A program made the position numbers and the translations under genes. 64,000 bases of DNA from Homarus americanus (Eukaryota; Arthropoda; Malacostraca; Decapoda; Nephropidae): contig NW_024724309.1 in the NCBI RefSeq assembly GCF_018991925.1, forward strand, positions 1-64,000. The letters are read 5' to 3'. The notes beneath the pieces were generated by a model. It saw nothing but the letters and a program-made list of their open reading frames with translations, was not told where the DNA came from and did no database searches. Positions 11,838-24,329 of the stretch are shown here, one piece after another. Position 1 is the first letter of the stretch. The number at the start of each line of letters is the position of its first letter.

Positions 11838-12655
11838 CACCTAAACCGGATGAACAACTAGATCCGCTTTTAGTGTTTTACGATCTTGGCAATGAGACGA
11901 TAATAGCCCCCTTCCTCCCTCCCCCTCCTCCCTCCCCCTCCCCCAGCACAGGATAAACCCCACGAAATCAAAAGCAATTATTTAGATTTCCAAAGCTGTT
12001 TATGATGATGGCAAAGTGAAGTTAATCGACGTATGAGTCATGGACCTCAAACACACGGAATTCTCTATAAAAGTGACCCATTAAAAAGCCATTACCGTGA
12101 AAGAGAAAACTGAAACGCGAGGCGACTAGGGCGATATTACCTACGTTATCGGGTTTAGCTCAATAGGGACGAAAAGGTTAAATTAAATCTGTTTTCCTTA
12201 CTTAGGATTATAACAAGTAGCTCTTACGTCTCTATTATACGTTTAAAAGACGTGAATTGTTTTTAGCGTAGTTATACATCACATCACACACCATCTTACA
12301 CCCGTTTTCTTTACTCGGGGACGCTGACAATTCGTTCTTGAGATCTGAGAGAGGAAGTACCGTAGTATTCTGACATCTCCTGTGTGTAAATAAGAAGAGG
12401 TAGTGTACACAGACGGGTCCTACACCATATTACACCCGTCCCGGTCTCCTGCCTGTCGCTAGCTGCCTCCTCAAATACACACAGCATTCATAAGCCCCCA
12501 AAGGAACGCCAGCAAAATGTTAAAATGAGATCCCCGGTTGTTGATTTTGGAGCGAAAGTCTTTGATCATGGATGCGACACTCTTGAAATCGGAATTACAG
12601 GTGTACAAAGGTGCAGGTGTACTTGGGGTGATATTATTTACACCTCGTTGTCACC
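11834..12655. other. Unique stretch, nothing firm
   Basis: No domain or repeat family recognised. CTATAAAAG near 12064 resembles a TATA box but has no supporting downstream frame, so I do not call a promoter. Confidence 0.4.
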
Positions 12656-12656
<1 letters not shown>

Positions 12657-12696
<40 letters not shown>

Positions 12697-12760
12697 GAAG
12701 GGATGTGTTGGCACTGTGTTGTATATTGTCACATCATACACAATATCGCGTATAAGTAAT

Positions 12761-12793
<33 letters not shown>
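12657..12793. repeat. Inverted microsatellite pair (TG)18 ... (CA)15
   Basis: A TG tract at 12657-12692 and a CA tract at 12764-12793, separated by about 70 bp of unique sequence. The two arms are reverse complements and could fold into a hairpin. Confidence 0.9.
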
Positions 12794-12794
<1 letters not shown>

Positions 12795-12909
12795 ACCGAT
12801 AAAATACCTCGATTATAATATTAAAAGTCACCAAACTACCGGACAATTAGTTAAAACTACTTTAAATAACAAAAGCATTACTATTTCGTCCCTGATACAT
12901 TATTTATTC

Positions 12910-12983
12910 TGTTACGTCCCCCCCCCACCCCACCCCACCCCACCCCACTCCCACCCCTACCCCACCCCACCCCACCCCCCCTT
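12910..12983. repeat. (CCCCA)n microsatellite
   Basis: Cytosine runs and CCCCA pentamers; G-rich on the minus strand. A similar short (CCCCA)n lies at 23990-24025. Confidence 0.9.
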
Positions 12984-13169
12984 ACTCGCCTTGTAACACA
13001 GAAAATGATCGAGAAAGGAGGAGGAGTGTCAGCCTTTCTCGGGGGTCTTAATTTTCTTTGATATGTTAATTGTTGGAAAAGTCTCGTCTCTCTAATGCAT
13101 AAAATTGTCAGGATGAATAAGAAGGAACAGCATAGGGGAATTGAGTTTATCTTCGGGCATCCAGAGTAG

Positions 13170-13170
13170 G

Positions 13171-13235
<65 letters not shown>
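13170..13235. repeat. (GA)n microsatellite
   Basis: About 65 bp of GA dinucleotides. Confidence 0.97.
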
Positions 13236-13239
<4 letters not shown>

Positions 13240-13904
13240 ACACGTAAATAATTTTAATTTCTTTTGAGTTAAAATGACTTAAGGTTGAGGACAAAGATAG
13301 TCGTTTTTATCAACTATACATTTACAATTAAGATTCTACATTTACATTTACGTCGACTTGGTACATTTACACATTACAGGAGTAACATCTACTATAAACC
13401 TTTCCATTTCAATCTAAATCTACTTCTACGGTTACTCCCACTGTTTATATTTACATCTACTTTATATAACTACTTTAAGCTGTCAGTTTTATAGGTAATA
13501 GTTTCTCTTCCTTTTTAATCTCCATTTATTTACAACCTTCATTTATGGTCAGTTCTTATCCAGGTCTCAATGCGGTACGATAGTTTGGGACGATTGGCGG
13601 AGTTACACGGTATGTTACAATTACGAATTATACGTTATAATTACGACTGGGATGTTAATATTACGAATCAGATGTTAAAATACGTTAATATACATCAAAT
13701 ATCCCCATCTAAGGGTTGGCTTAAAATACTAACAAGAGTCGGGCTGGGTTAAGGAAGGGACGATTAGCTGTAAACTTGGGTTCCTGTGGGAGTATTCTCG
13801 TTTTCTACACCAACCTGTTCACTTGATTACATCACTCAGGGATTTTTTTTAAGGAAATGGGATATAGGTCGCTGGTATATCCGTGGTGGTTTGATCAGGT
13901 GGTT

Positions 13905-13905
<1 letters not shown>
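13236..13905. other. AT-rich stretch with degenerate short repeats
   Basis: Contains loosely repeated TACATTTACA motifs (13310-13460) and TTACGA-TGTTA motifs (13610-13690). No gene recognised; the short open frames lack motifs. Confidence 0.45.

Positions 13906-13907
<2 letters not shown>

Positions 13908-13949
<42 letters not shown>
13908..13949. repeat. (GA)n microsatellite
   Basis: About 40 bp of GA dinucleotides. Confidence 0.95.
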
Positions 13950-13950
<1 letters not shown>

Positions 13951-14090
13951 GTAACACCTCTTCCCTTAATACACGGGTAATTAACAATGACAAAGGTATA
14001 GTGTCACTTCCTTAAACTGTTTATTAATGGTGGTATTTAAGGGCAGTATGGATGCAACGAAGTGTCTTATAAGGAGGTTAGTGTGCGTGG

Positions 14091-14093
<3 letters not shown>

Positions 14094-14142
<49 letters not shown>
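14094..14142. repeat. (CA)n microsatellite
   Basis: About 48 bp of CA dinucleotides. Confidence 0.95.
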
Positions 14143-14145
<3 letters not shown>

Positions 14146-15040
14146 TAACTTGGTCAGCATGTAGATAAGGTGGGGGAGGCTCCGATACACAGGCAAGGCA
14201 CCGACATATCATCGGCCAAGGTGCTCGAGAAATGCCATCTGACAAGAGCTGAGACGGTCTCGCATATTCCCCAAATGCAATATTCCAGGGACTAGTGCTC
14301 CAAATGGCCTCCAGTACACTGTCTTTTGACGTAGACAAGAGGATGTTATTGAATTGAAGAGCCTCGAGCCATCTGGAGACACGCGCCCAGGCTAATAAAG
14401 TCGAGATTCTGGTCAGCTTAGCGTGTTGTTTTGGTCCTTATCGATCGCGGTGTTGAGCTCTGTGATCCCCACCAAGGATCAATTTGCATACTATTTACAT
14501 GTATACGTACAACTTAAGGTGGATATACGCGAGAACTAAATTTAGCGACGTGTGGAATGTTAAAACACAACACTCAAGACAGGTATGAAACATAAGACCC
14601 AAGACAATCCTATACCACAACAAATGTTACGTCATCAAACACCTCTTCCAATCAGTAACCTGGAATTAATCACCCCCCCTCCCACCCTTCTCAGGTATCC
14701 CTATAAGCCATCACAACACTCGGATAAAATTCAGTTGCTTGTAAACCTCATTCACGTCGTCTCTCTCTCTCCTCGACAGGGATTTGGGATAAAAGTGTTG
14801 AGTCGTTTTGTGTGTTCTGGTACAATCTTACTTTCGTCTCATATTTTGTTCATGAGACAGCCACCTGCATCGTCTTGCCCAGCACCAGGGAATTGGATCC
14901 GACTTTTCAACAGACGTGGGAGTTCTGTCTCTGTCTTTTTCCTGTCTTTTTTTTTTACCATTCTCTGTCAATATCACCCGAGATGCCACTCTTCCTCCTT
15001 GTGTATCAGAGGAGCAGCTCACGGTGGGCTGGCTCATCTG
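14143..15040. other. Unique stretch, nothing recognised
   Basis: The minus strand at 14143-14338 has a moderately complex open frame adjoining the CA tract, with no domain I recognise. The rest shows no coding or mobile-element signal. Confidence 0.35.
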
Positions 15041-15045
15041 ATACA

Positions 15046-15049
15046 CTCC

Positions 15050-15090
<41 letters not shown>

Positions 15091-15232
15091 GATCTGTTTT
15101 CTGTCGGTCTCTGTTTGTCTAATATGCTTGTCTGTCTCTTTGTAAGTATGTTTATTTATCTATTTGAGTTTGTCTGTATGTCTGTCTGTCTGTCTGTCTG
15201 TCTATCTGTCTGTCTGTCTGTCTGTCTGTCTC
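15046..15232. repeat. (CTGT)n microsatellite, two blocks
   Basis: CTGT tetramers at 15046-15091 and 15172-15231, joined by a degenerate stretch of the same unit. Confidence 0.95.
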
Positions 15233-16219
15233 TTATCACGAATGTATAGAAAATATAAATAAACAGATAAAGAAAGCGAGAGAGAAATAAAGACACACAC
15301 ACACACACAAACACACGTAAATGAATGAAAAAATACATCTCAATACTAATTTACACAACATTATCATTTACAAAGACGACGAGTACAATAAAACACTTGG
15401 AGGATAGATGAATGAACTATCTGTAAACGACAACTAGAACGAATAAGTTAGCGTTACAATACTCAGAACGTTTAGTCAAGTGTCGACCGCCTGCCAACTA
15501 AACTACCAGGGGGAAAAAAAACAACAACAACTCGAGAATGTAAACGATGGCACTGTACAGATCTGCATACTGTTGTTGTGATAGTAAAGTTGAGCTAATT
15601 GCCTGAATACACACTAATGCAAATGTTAATTAAGAGTTATCCCAGATGAGAGGAAAAACATTATTCAATCATCCAGAAAAATCCCGGAAATAAATAAACA
15701 AAAAACTCTTTATTTTGTTTTGGCGTTTTTCTATGAGTTGACTCGTTGTATTTTTTGATGTTTTTCTAAGAACTGTCGAATTAATCGGTTCGTTATAGAC
15801 GCTTCGAAGTAAAGGTATTAGATTATTTTTATTTATTTTTTAAACGAAACCTCTAGTCTGTGTTATTTTCTCAAGACAACATTAAACTTCCTAAGAATTC
15901 GAAGCTTCAAGTTCCTATATACTTTCTGGCTCCGTACAACCCCACCCCCCCCATCACAAGGGAAGTCCTAGGTACTGGAGGCAGACAGTATGGTTTGATG
16001 ATTCTGACCCCACAAAGACAAGACGAGGAAAACTTTTGAAATTCTTAATGAGATGTCACCATATTCTTGTGTAGTGATGTGGTGTTGTTGTGTTGCTGGG
16101 TGGAGGAGACGCTAGGAGACTGAGAGACTCTTTACTAGCCTGAGTTAAAGTAGACTGAGACTTTCTGAGCATCTGTGTTTACAAACTGTAGAGATCAAAG
16201 TCGACCAAGTTTCTCTCAT

Positions 16220-16220
<1 letters not shown>
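15233..16220. other. AT-rich stretch without recognised gene
   Basis: A short (AC)n run at 15293-15310 is the only simple repeat. Nothing else is recognised. Confidence 0.4.
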
Positions 16221-16221
<1 letters not shown>

Positions 16222-16279
<58 letters not shown>

Positions 16280-16382
16280 GGTAAAATGTTTCAGGCATCT
16301 GTCTCATTCAGTGTTAACACCATCGCCTCTCACACTTATTTGTCTATCAAGTGTTTATGGTGAGCGTAAAAAAGAAACAGAC

Positions 16383-16441
<59 letters not shown>
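16222..16441. repeat. Inverted microsatellite pair (TG)28 ... (CA)28
   Basis: A TG tract of 57 bp (16222-16278) and a CA tract of 57 bp (16385-16441), separated by 106 bp. The arms are equal in length and reverse complementary. Confidence 0.95.
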
Positions 16442-16443
<2 letters not shown>

Positions 16444-18345
16444 TAGTCCCCCAACATTCCTTCATTAGATCAAAAGTTTATGGATAAGAAACAATATTTA
16501 TCGTGGAAACTTAAAAAATAAAAAAATAAAGCATTTCCATACAGGAATATGTACGTCAAAACACAGCTACAAAAACACACAAACACAGACAAACACAAGG
16601 GGGAGTTTTGAGGTATTTTTCTCCCCTCCTCTCCCTCCTCCTCAGAAAAAAATGAAAGGCGTCTTGCTCTTCCTTCGCCTCACCCCACAGCAAACCACTT
16701 AAACTCGGGCCAAAGTTAAGAGAGTGGTAATAAACCAAGGAAGCCAGAGACCAGCCTTCAGCAACTCCTACCAACGTTATCCATTATAAAGTTCTATTGA
16801 ATTTCAGGAGAGAGTGAGTGACTGTCTCGGACCGTCTGTTTCCATAACACGTTTACTCCACACACCCAAGTTTGTTCTCACTTGTTTAACGTAATTACGA
16901 AATTTTACCGATATGTCTTTAAAAAAAATTCTCGGGAAAAACGAAAAGAAAGTATTTGTGTATCTCTCTTCATCCACGAGTAAAAACTACAGGTGTAGGG
17001 ATCGTCTGCCGCTGAGACGTGTAAAGAATGTTACTACCAGTTGGTCACGTGTCCTGAACAGATTGGTAAATACGAGCATTACTAATCAAACCATCTTCAA
17101 TAACCTACTTAATTTATCTATAATCCCTCCCTAAAAATAACAAAAGGACCCTATAATCATCAAAATTATCATCTCAAACAATTACCATCACACTGTCTCA
17201 AGTTATTATATACTAAAGCGATTACAGGAATATCCTCACAAGATAATATATCAGCGAGTATTCAGATAAGGTTGGGATAACACGGATGTTCCCGAAGCTA
17301 TGTTATCTTACTCTCTTGGGGGAATATTTTCAACCGGGTGATTTTTTTTAACCTTTAGATCCTGGGTTAAATGGGGAGGCTGTAGGGGTCTGTGTTAGGG
17401 TGGGTAATTTGCAAGAAGGGGGCTGAACCAAGGCCTAAAACTATCAAATAATAAATGGGGATTTTTTTTCCTTTCTGGACATGTAAGGATTGTGTTCTGA
17501 TGATACGATCTTTATTTTTGTATTTTGTTGTTTTAAAGAAATTGCTACACAGGTAAGACTCTAACCCTCTCCTCTCCTCTTCCATCCCATTTCGTTTTTC
17601 TCTCTTACTCACCTCTTTCTTCCTTCTTCCTTCTCCTTTCACCACCTCCCCCTTCTCCCCTCCCCCCTTACTCCTTTCCCCTCTCCCCCTCACCTTTTTC
17701 CATATTTCTCTGTCGACTCACTTCTAAGAGATCAGGCCACAAAAGGGTCCACTCCCACACCCACCACATTCCCTCATCCCCAACTTCCTCCTTATCCAAA
17801 CAGAGGCGTTTTCCTCAATCATAAAATCAGAATTCGCCGGAGGTGCTCGCTTAGGGCGCTGGATTACTGCAAGGAGGAAACTTACCCCAGGTTATGTCTT
17901 GACCAGATGAGAGGCAATGGAAGAAGAGGCTGAGCGAGAGGGATGAGAGGAAGAGGGAAGAGAAATGCGAGAGAGTGGGAAGAGAGAGATGAGAGAGATG
18001 GAAAGGAGAGGAAGGAGAAGGGAGGTGGAAGAGAGAGGGTGGAGAGGGAATGATAAAACAATAAAATATGTTACTGTGTGTGTGTTTGCCTGTTAAAAAA
18101 TAAAAACCTTACCCACCTGTAAAACTCTAGTAACGCGTAAAAACATATGGAGCAGGAATTAGGAGAGAAAGCAGACAGCAACATCACGACACACCGACCT
18201 GGGAGAAACGTCCTGTTTGGCAAATCAACTTAGACAAACAGACTAACTTTGAGAGTCAACAGCGAGCCATTTGTACGACAAACAGCGCCTCCAGTTATAA
18301 GTGAATCTCGATTCTGCCAAGCCACTTCCTGTGTCTGGCTGTAGT
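16442..18345. other. Unique and pyrimidine-rich sequence, no gene recognised
   Basis: Includes a C/T-rich patch (17565-17700) and a purine-rich patch (17915-18050). Short open frames (for example 16913-17134 plus) have no recognisable domain. Confidence 0.4.
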
Positions 18346-18346
18346 G

Positions 18347-18361
18347 TTATGTCATTACGGG

Positions 18362-18398
<37 letters not shown>

Positions 18399-18416
18399 AC
18401 CCGGTAATGACATAAT
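18347..18416. repeat. Palindrome with (AT)n centre
   Basis: The left arm TTATGTCATTACGGGGT and the right arm (reverse complement TTATGTCATTACCGGGT) flank about 35 bp of alternating AT. This forms a 70-bp near-perfect inverted repeat that could extrude as a cruciform or be a very short MITE. Confidence 0.9.
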
Positions 18417-19428
18417 TTTGGCCCCCCAGGCCCCGATGTGGGTCAGTGACCTGTGCCCTAGTTGGCTAATCCCTGTTAAAAAAAGATTACAAAATAACCC
18501 CTTGTGCACGTGGTCATCTCTAGGCTAAATGAAATCGTCAAGTGTTAGTCAAGTAAAATATTCAAGTGGCGTCCCCGTAGTGAAGCTGTTAATTAAGGTT
18601 AATATTGATTCCCTGGGAGTGATTTAACCTGACTGAGAGGTGAAGAAGGTTTGTGTTGGGTTCAGAAAATATAGAAATTGATGACGTGGATGTTAGACGC
18701 ATCTAAAAAAACTAAGCTTGCTAAAAATCGACTGAAGTAAAACATTAACCGATTAAACTTTAATTCACTTGGCCTTGAGCAATCTTGGAAATAATGATGT
18801 GGATCGTGAACGCATCTAAAACTTATAAAAACAGATTAAAAAATAGCTGAAAAAAGATTTAATTCGATTAAATTCCATCGTCACTAATACACGATATATA
18901 ATCCACTCTGAAGGTAAATCAAAGATTGAATATTTTATTTTCTTTATAATTTGAAGACACAGAATAAAATACCATTCACTCAAAATCAAAACCAGAAGCA
19001 ACCACCATAACCACCAGTAGTCAACCAACACCACCACGACCACCAGTCAACCACCAACCATACACCTCCCTCCCAGCACTCAAGTTTACCACCATACACC
19101 ATCACAACACACTGACGCCACAACCTGTACTAAATTATTCCCCAAAACACACAAAAAAAATCCGAAAAAACAGATTCCTATGGCATAAATCTACGAAAAA
19201 CGGAATGGAAGTCTTTTTTTTTTCCCGTCCAATTCCTTGCGGTATGCTAAGTTGACTCTGAGAATCCCCGTATGCATAATATATTCAGGCTGTCAATAGG
19301 GAGGAAATACTATTTGCATACGACCATCAAGGTTGAGAAGTATGTTGTAGGGATGGAGGGAGGGAGGGAGGTATGTTTCTTCCTCTTAAACTTCCACATA
19401 CGAGAGAAATATTCTAAACAATGATTCC

Positions 19429-19430
<2 letters not shown>
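18417..19430. other. AT-rich stretch without recognised gene
   Basis: A weak repeated theme (GATGANGTGGAT, then GNGCATCTAAAA, then AAACTAA) appears at 18680-18740 and again at 18793-18845, so there may be an old short duplication. ACCACC repeats lie at 19000-19060. No gene seen. Confidence 0.4.

Positions 19431-19474
<44 letters not shown>
19431..19474. repeat. (CA)n microsatellite
   Basis: About 44 bp of CA dinucleotides. Confidence 0.95.
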
Positions 19475-19476
<2 letters not shown>

Positions 19477-19507
19477 TGGCTTCCAGTTTAAAGAACCTGG
19501 GTGAGGC

Positions 19508-19998
19508 ACGTGAAGCTTGACAGTCTAGATGATGCTGTATGTGAAGCTTGACAGTCTAGATGATGCTGTATGTGAAGCTTGACAGCTAAATGATGCTGTA
19601 TGTGAAGCTTAACAGTCTAGATGATGTTGTATGTGAAGCTTGAGAGTCTAGATGATGTTGTATGTGAAGCTTGACAGTCTATATGTTGTTGTATGTGAAG
19701 CTTGACAGTCTAGATGATGTTGTATGTGAAGCTTAACAGTCTATATGCTGCTGCATGTGAAGCTTTATAGTCTAGATGAGGTTGTATGTGAAGCTTAACA
19801 ATCTATATGCTGTTGTATGTGAAGCTTGACAGTCTAGATGAGGTTGTATGTAAAGCTTAACAGTCTAGATGCTGCTGCACGTGAAGCTTTATAGTCTAGA
19901 TGATGCTGTATTTGAAGCTTAACAGTCTAGATGATGATGTACGTGAAGCTTAACAGTCTAGAAAAAGCTTAACTGTTTGGGTGACATTGTACGTGAAG
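19508..19998. repeat. 31-bp minisatellite containing AAGCTT
   Basis: About fifteen units with core GTGAAGCTTGACAGTCTAGA followed by TGATGNTGTAT. Each unit carries a HindIII site. Divergence rises toward the 3' end (TTATAGTC and AACAGTC variants), consistent with an ageing array edge. Confidence 0.95.
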
Positions 19999-20075
19999 CT
20001 TAATCCAATCAGTGGTAGGGGTTTATCACAGATGATTAAACCGTCTGGCGCGATACAGAATAAAATATGTGAGTG

Positions 20076-20220
<145 letters not shown>

Positions 20221-20319
20221 TGTGCGTCAGGGGAGCTGTAGCCGAGGACCTTCAGAACTCCAAGTGGGTCAAGACTTCCTACTACAGCCGCCTACAACAT
20301 CTCCGAGTTATGAAAGGTG

Positions 20320-20455
20320 AGGTGTGTCTGTATGGCTGTGTGTCTGTATGGCTGTGTGTCTGTATGGCTGTGTGTCTGTATGGCTGTGTGTCTGTATGGC
20401 TGTGTGTCTGTATGGCTGTGTGTCTGTATGGCTGTGTGTCTGTATGGCTGTCTTT
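20320..20455. repeat. 16-bp minisatellite (TGTGTCTGTATGGCTG)
   Basis: About eight perfect head-to-tail copies. Three forward frames are open because 16 is not a multiple of 3. Confidence 0.96.
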
Positions 20456-20489
20456 ATGGCCATGGCTACTCTCACTCTCATTACACACA

Positions 20490-20875
20490 CTCACCCTTTC
20501 TCTCTCTTTTCTTCTATATTCAATTCTCTTATCTTTTATCCTTTCACTTCCCATTTCCACTTTCTTCTCCCTCCCTCTTATGTCAACTCTCAAACTTTCT
20601 TTCTTCCCTCCCTCTTATTCACTAAAACCTCTCTTTTTCTCTCTCTTTTCCCACCCTATATTTCTTTCCCTTCCATCTGCCTCTCTAGTCTCCTCCTCTC
20701 CTTCCCATTTACCTCCATCTTCCTTTTCTTTTACTTACCCTTCCTTTCCTCTCGGTCTCCACCTCCCTCCCTCTCCACCCCCCTCGCCCCTTCTCTCCCC
20801 CTTTCCCACCACCTCTCCCCTTTTACCTTCCTCCCTCACTCCCTACTTCTCCCAGACATCTTTCCCCCCCTTCGC
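20490..20875. repeat. Polypyrimidine tract
   Basis: C/T-rich low-complexity sequence, nearly pure after 20620. Confidence 0.85.
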
Positions 20876-20959
20876 TAGTAGCCATTTGCATTCCTAAAGA
20901 TCCTGCGGCTAGATTTTGTCTAGAGAAAACGGTGGCCACGAAATAAGCCTTAAAAAACT

Positions 20960-21115
20960 TCCTGTCTGTCTGTCTGTCTGTCTGTCTGTCACTGTTTCTG
21001 TCTGTCTCTATCTCTCCGTGCCTGTCTTTCTGTCTGTCTCTGTCTGTCTCTGTACCTCACTCTTTTTCCCTGTCTCTATTTCTGTCTATTTCTGTCTGTA
21101 TGTCTGTCTCTTAAT
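20960..21115. repeat. (CTGT)n degenerate microsatellite
   Basis: Perfect CTGT tetramers at 20960-20990, then a decaying continuation. Confidence 0.93.
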
Positions 21116-21367
21116 AGTTTGAGGTTACTGAGGGAGAACAGGTACATACACACCTTGGCGTTAGTTTACCTTAATTAGATAAGGTAAATTAAGTACACTG
21201 AGACTTTACCTTAACTAAATACGATCACTCATCAACTGTTACGAGATAAAATTAAGTTAAAAAATTATCTTGAAAAATCATAACTTTTTTAGTATCACTT
21301 ATTAACAACTATGATCAATCTAAAGTCTAATTATAATCTTCAAGTTATTTATAAGACTTAAATTTTG

Positions 21368-21421
21368 TGTAGTGTAGTGTAGTGTAGTGTAGTGTAGTGT
21401 AGTGTAGTGTAGTGTAGTGTT
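21368..21421. repeat. (TAGTG)n pentanucleotide microsatellite
   Basis: Eleven perfect GTGTA-register pentamers. Confidence 0.97.
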
Positions 21422-21572
21422 GCATTCTCACTTACGAGCCTTTGTGAATACGTGTCCAGGGTCCCTCAGTCATAGGTAGATATATGTTCGGCGTGGTATA
21501 GTGTCATGAGTATTGAGTCTTGGGGGTAACTATGATATTTCAGATGGTATGGTGAGGGTGTGGTGTCGTGGA

Positions 21573-21662
21573 ATGGAGGAGGAGGAGGAGGAGGAGGAGG
21601 AGAGGAGGAGGAGGAGGAGGAGGTGGAGGAGGAGGAGGGAAGGAGCAAGAAGTGGAGGAGGT
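21573..21662. repeat. (GGA)n microsatellite
   Basis: GGA trinucleotides with few interruptions. Confidence 0.95.
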
Positions 21663-21699
21663 GCAAAAGAAAACATCTTCAACACAATTGCTTTCAGCA

Positions 21700-21773
21700 C
21701 GCGCACACACACAGACACACAGACACACAGACACACACACACACCCACACACACCCACACACACCCACACACA

Positions 21774-21805
<32 letters not shown>

Positions 21806-21806
21806 T
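21700..21806. repeat. (CA)n microsatellite with CAGA and CCCA variants
   Basis: CA dinucleotides with regular CACAGA and ACCCAC interruptions. Confidence 0.95.
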
Positions 21807-22144
21807 TCTCTCTAAACCCAGAGAAGAACGACACGATCAAAAACAAAGGAAGTTCGGCGCAAAGGCAATTGAATCCAAAGAGTTAACAGAGAGATGGAAC
21901 GATCCAATTAGCATCGGATCACGGGCGTTGTTCTCACCGTCGAGGAGGTTACGTCAAATAGAGTCCTAATTTGCGACTCCCTGAAGGACTTGAAGGATAA
22001 GCCGTGACCCGAGGAAGGATTTGTCCATTGAGTATTGATCCTATGATGAAGGATAAGAGGAAGATTTGAGTCCACGGTTCTCTGTCAACATTACGAGGAG
22101 ACAAAGATGGAAAGATTGATGGTAAGAAGACATGGTTGATATCA

Positions 22145-22785
22145 TAGAGAAGCACAGCAAAGGAGAGGAGGAGGAGAGAAAAGGAAGAGAGGATGTGGGA
22201 AGACAAGAAGAAAGAGGAGAAGAAGGGAATAGAGGGAGGGGGAAGAAAACAGGGGAAGGAGAGGAAAGAAGAAAGGGGGAGGAGGAGAGGAATTGAGGAG
22301 AAAATGAGGGAAGAAAAGAAGAGGAGAGGGAAGGAATAGAGAGAGGGAGGAAGGAAGGAGAAGACAGGAGCAGAAGGAGAGGAAAGAATAATGGACACTA
22401 TGGAGGGGAAGAAGAAAGCAGGAGGAGGAGGAAGGGGAAAAAGGAAAACAGGTGAGGAGGAGGAGACGAAACATGACAAAAATGAAGTGAGGAAAGGAAG
22501 AGAAGTAAGGAAGATGAGGAAGAGATAAATGAGGGAGAAATTACAAGAAGGAGGAGGAGAGGGAAGATGGAGAGGGAGAGAGGGGACGAGAAGAGATAAA
22601 TGTTCAATGGAAGATGTTCAAAAATATTCCCCACACGTTCAACTACTAGGCTGGTTAAATTAAGGCTTGGGTGAGGGAGGAAGGGGAGGGGGGATGAGGG
22701 AGGGGAGAGGAAGGGGAGGTGGGTTGACGGAGGGGAGGGGGGATGAGGGAGGGGAGAGGTAGGGGCGAGTGAGGGCACTAAGGGG
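22145..22785. repeat. Purine-rich tract
   Basis: Plus-strand A/G low-complexity sequence, with GAGGGGAGGGG units from 22675 onward. The long minus-strand ORFs here are Ser/Pro/Leu-rich artefacts. Confidence 0.9.
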
Positions 22786-22854
22786 GTGAGGGTAGGATGT
22801 AGGGACAGGGTGAAAGACATTGTTATGGCAATTGTTGTGTAGACTGAGGACCTG

Positions 22855-22856
<2 letters not shown>

Positions 22857-22892
<36 letters not shown>
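22857..22892. repeat. (TG)n microsatellite
   Basis: About 35 bp of TG dinucleotides. Confidence 0.95.
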
Positions 22893-22894
<2 letters not shown>

Positions 22895-23344
22895 TAACTA
22901 GCGACCCTCCCTCACCACCAACACACACCACAACATCCTCCCTTAGTCAAATTTCCCTTTTTGGTTGATTCTTACTTTAAAAAAATATAAATATTCCAAT
23001 TTTCGCCATTTTCCATCTTTTCGAGGTGGAAGGGGAGGGAGAGGGGAGGGGGAGGTCACCAATGGCACCTTTAAAGTGCTATGCCCATAAAGATGTTATG
23101 AGCGACTTTTATACCCCATTTGGTATCCCAGACGATCTTATAAACATCGTCCTTTAAGACCAGCTACCTCGCTCACTCGTATTTGCCTGGCCTAGAGGGG
23201 AGGGGAGGGGAGGGGAAGATCCGAAGGTGTCCCATCAACAATAGAATCTCCAGAGGTGAAAATTCCCCCGTATCGTAAAGTGTGAATCATCCTTAGGGTC
23301 GATCGTGGGTTAGTATTGTCATGTCGAGGGAGAGCTTGAGGGCA

Positions 23345-23346
<2 letters not shown>

Positions 23347-23402
<56 letters not shown>
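23347..23402. repeat. (CT)n microsatellite
   Basis: About 55 bp of CT dinucleotides. Confidence 0.96.
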
Positions 23403-23406
<4 letters not shown>

Positions 23407-23559
23407 CCTCACATTCCACTATTCTCCCGTTTGTGAATATTTTCTTGTGATTTACCTTGTTAAAACAGATATTACCGACCCTTTACCGCACTAATGTTTA
23501 CGGTCGTGGGGGAATGATCTACAGTATATGATTATTTGTTCATGATGATAGTTTGGATT

Positions 23560-23722
23560 TGTGTTTACGTCGTGTTTGTGTGCTTTAGTGTTTGTGTGTG
23601 TTTATATTTGTGTTTCTTTACTGTTTTTATGTTTGTATTTTGTGTTTGTTTGGTGTTTATATTTGTTTAATGTTTGTGTATGTTTATGTTTGTGTTTGTT
23701 TTGTGTGAGTTTAGTGTCTGTT

Positions 23723-23759
<37 letters not shown>
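23560..23759. repeat. TGTTTG-rich tract ending in (TG)n
   Basis: Degenerate TTTGTGT units that become pure TG at 23728-23759. Confidence 0.88.
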
Positions 23760-23762
<3 letters not shown>

Positions 23763-24329
23763 GAGGGCGTATATACTGTGTTTCTCTGGGTTCAAACAGT
23801 CTCTGCCATACCAACTCTGAGCACCAGGACTTCAAACATGTACAGAAATTCAGGCGAGATACACATGGCTCCCCAACACACCTGAAATTTTATACCAAAG
23901 ACACACACACAGTATAACGCTTTGTACACACACACACACACACACGTACGTTCCCCCAAAACAGTATGGGGTCAAGTTTGAATCATACCCCCACCCCACC
24001 CCACCCCACCCCACCCCACCGCAGCCCACCCCAGCCCACCCCCTTGATATGATCCCTTTAAACACACGAAACTTGGGAGAACATTTTGGCCCAGATCATA
24101 ATGACACCTAAAGCGTATTAGCACTGTTATGCCTCGGAGAAAAACCGGTTTTCTGAGGGGGTCTGACCCGCTTTCGGATATCGGGTAAGGATAAAAAAGA
24201 GGGGAGTGGCCTCATAGACGAGGGGAAATGGCCCAGTAAATACGGGATTTTACAATCTCTTTGAGGGGAGTATTTCTGAACTCAATAGACATACTTCACA
24301 TTTTCAATTCCTGGGGTGTGGGTGTGTTG

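Noticed and set aside
12060..12075. CTATAAAAG as a promoter
   Set aside because: No coding frame or initiator context downstream; TATA-like words are expected by chance in AT-rich DNA.
14143..14338. Minus-strand ORF next to the CA tract
   Set aside because: Moderately complex peptide but no motif, no splice support and no second copy; left as unassigned.
17845..17895. tRNA-like GCTCGCTTAGGGCGCTGGATTACTG
   Set aside because: Resembles a D-arm and anticodon region, but no T arm or acceptor pairing could be found.
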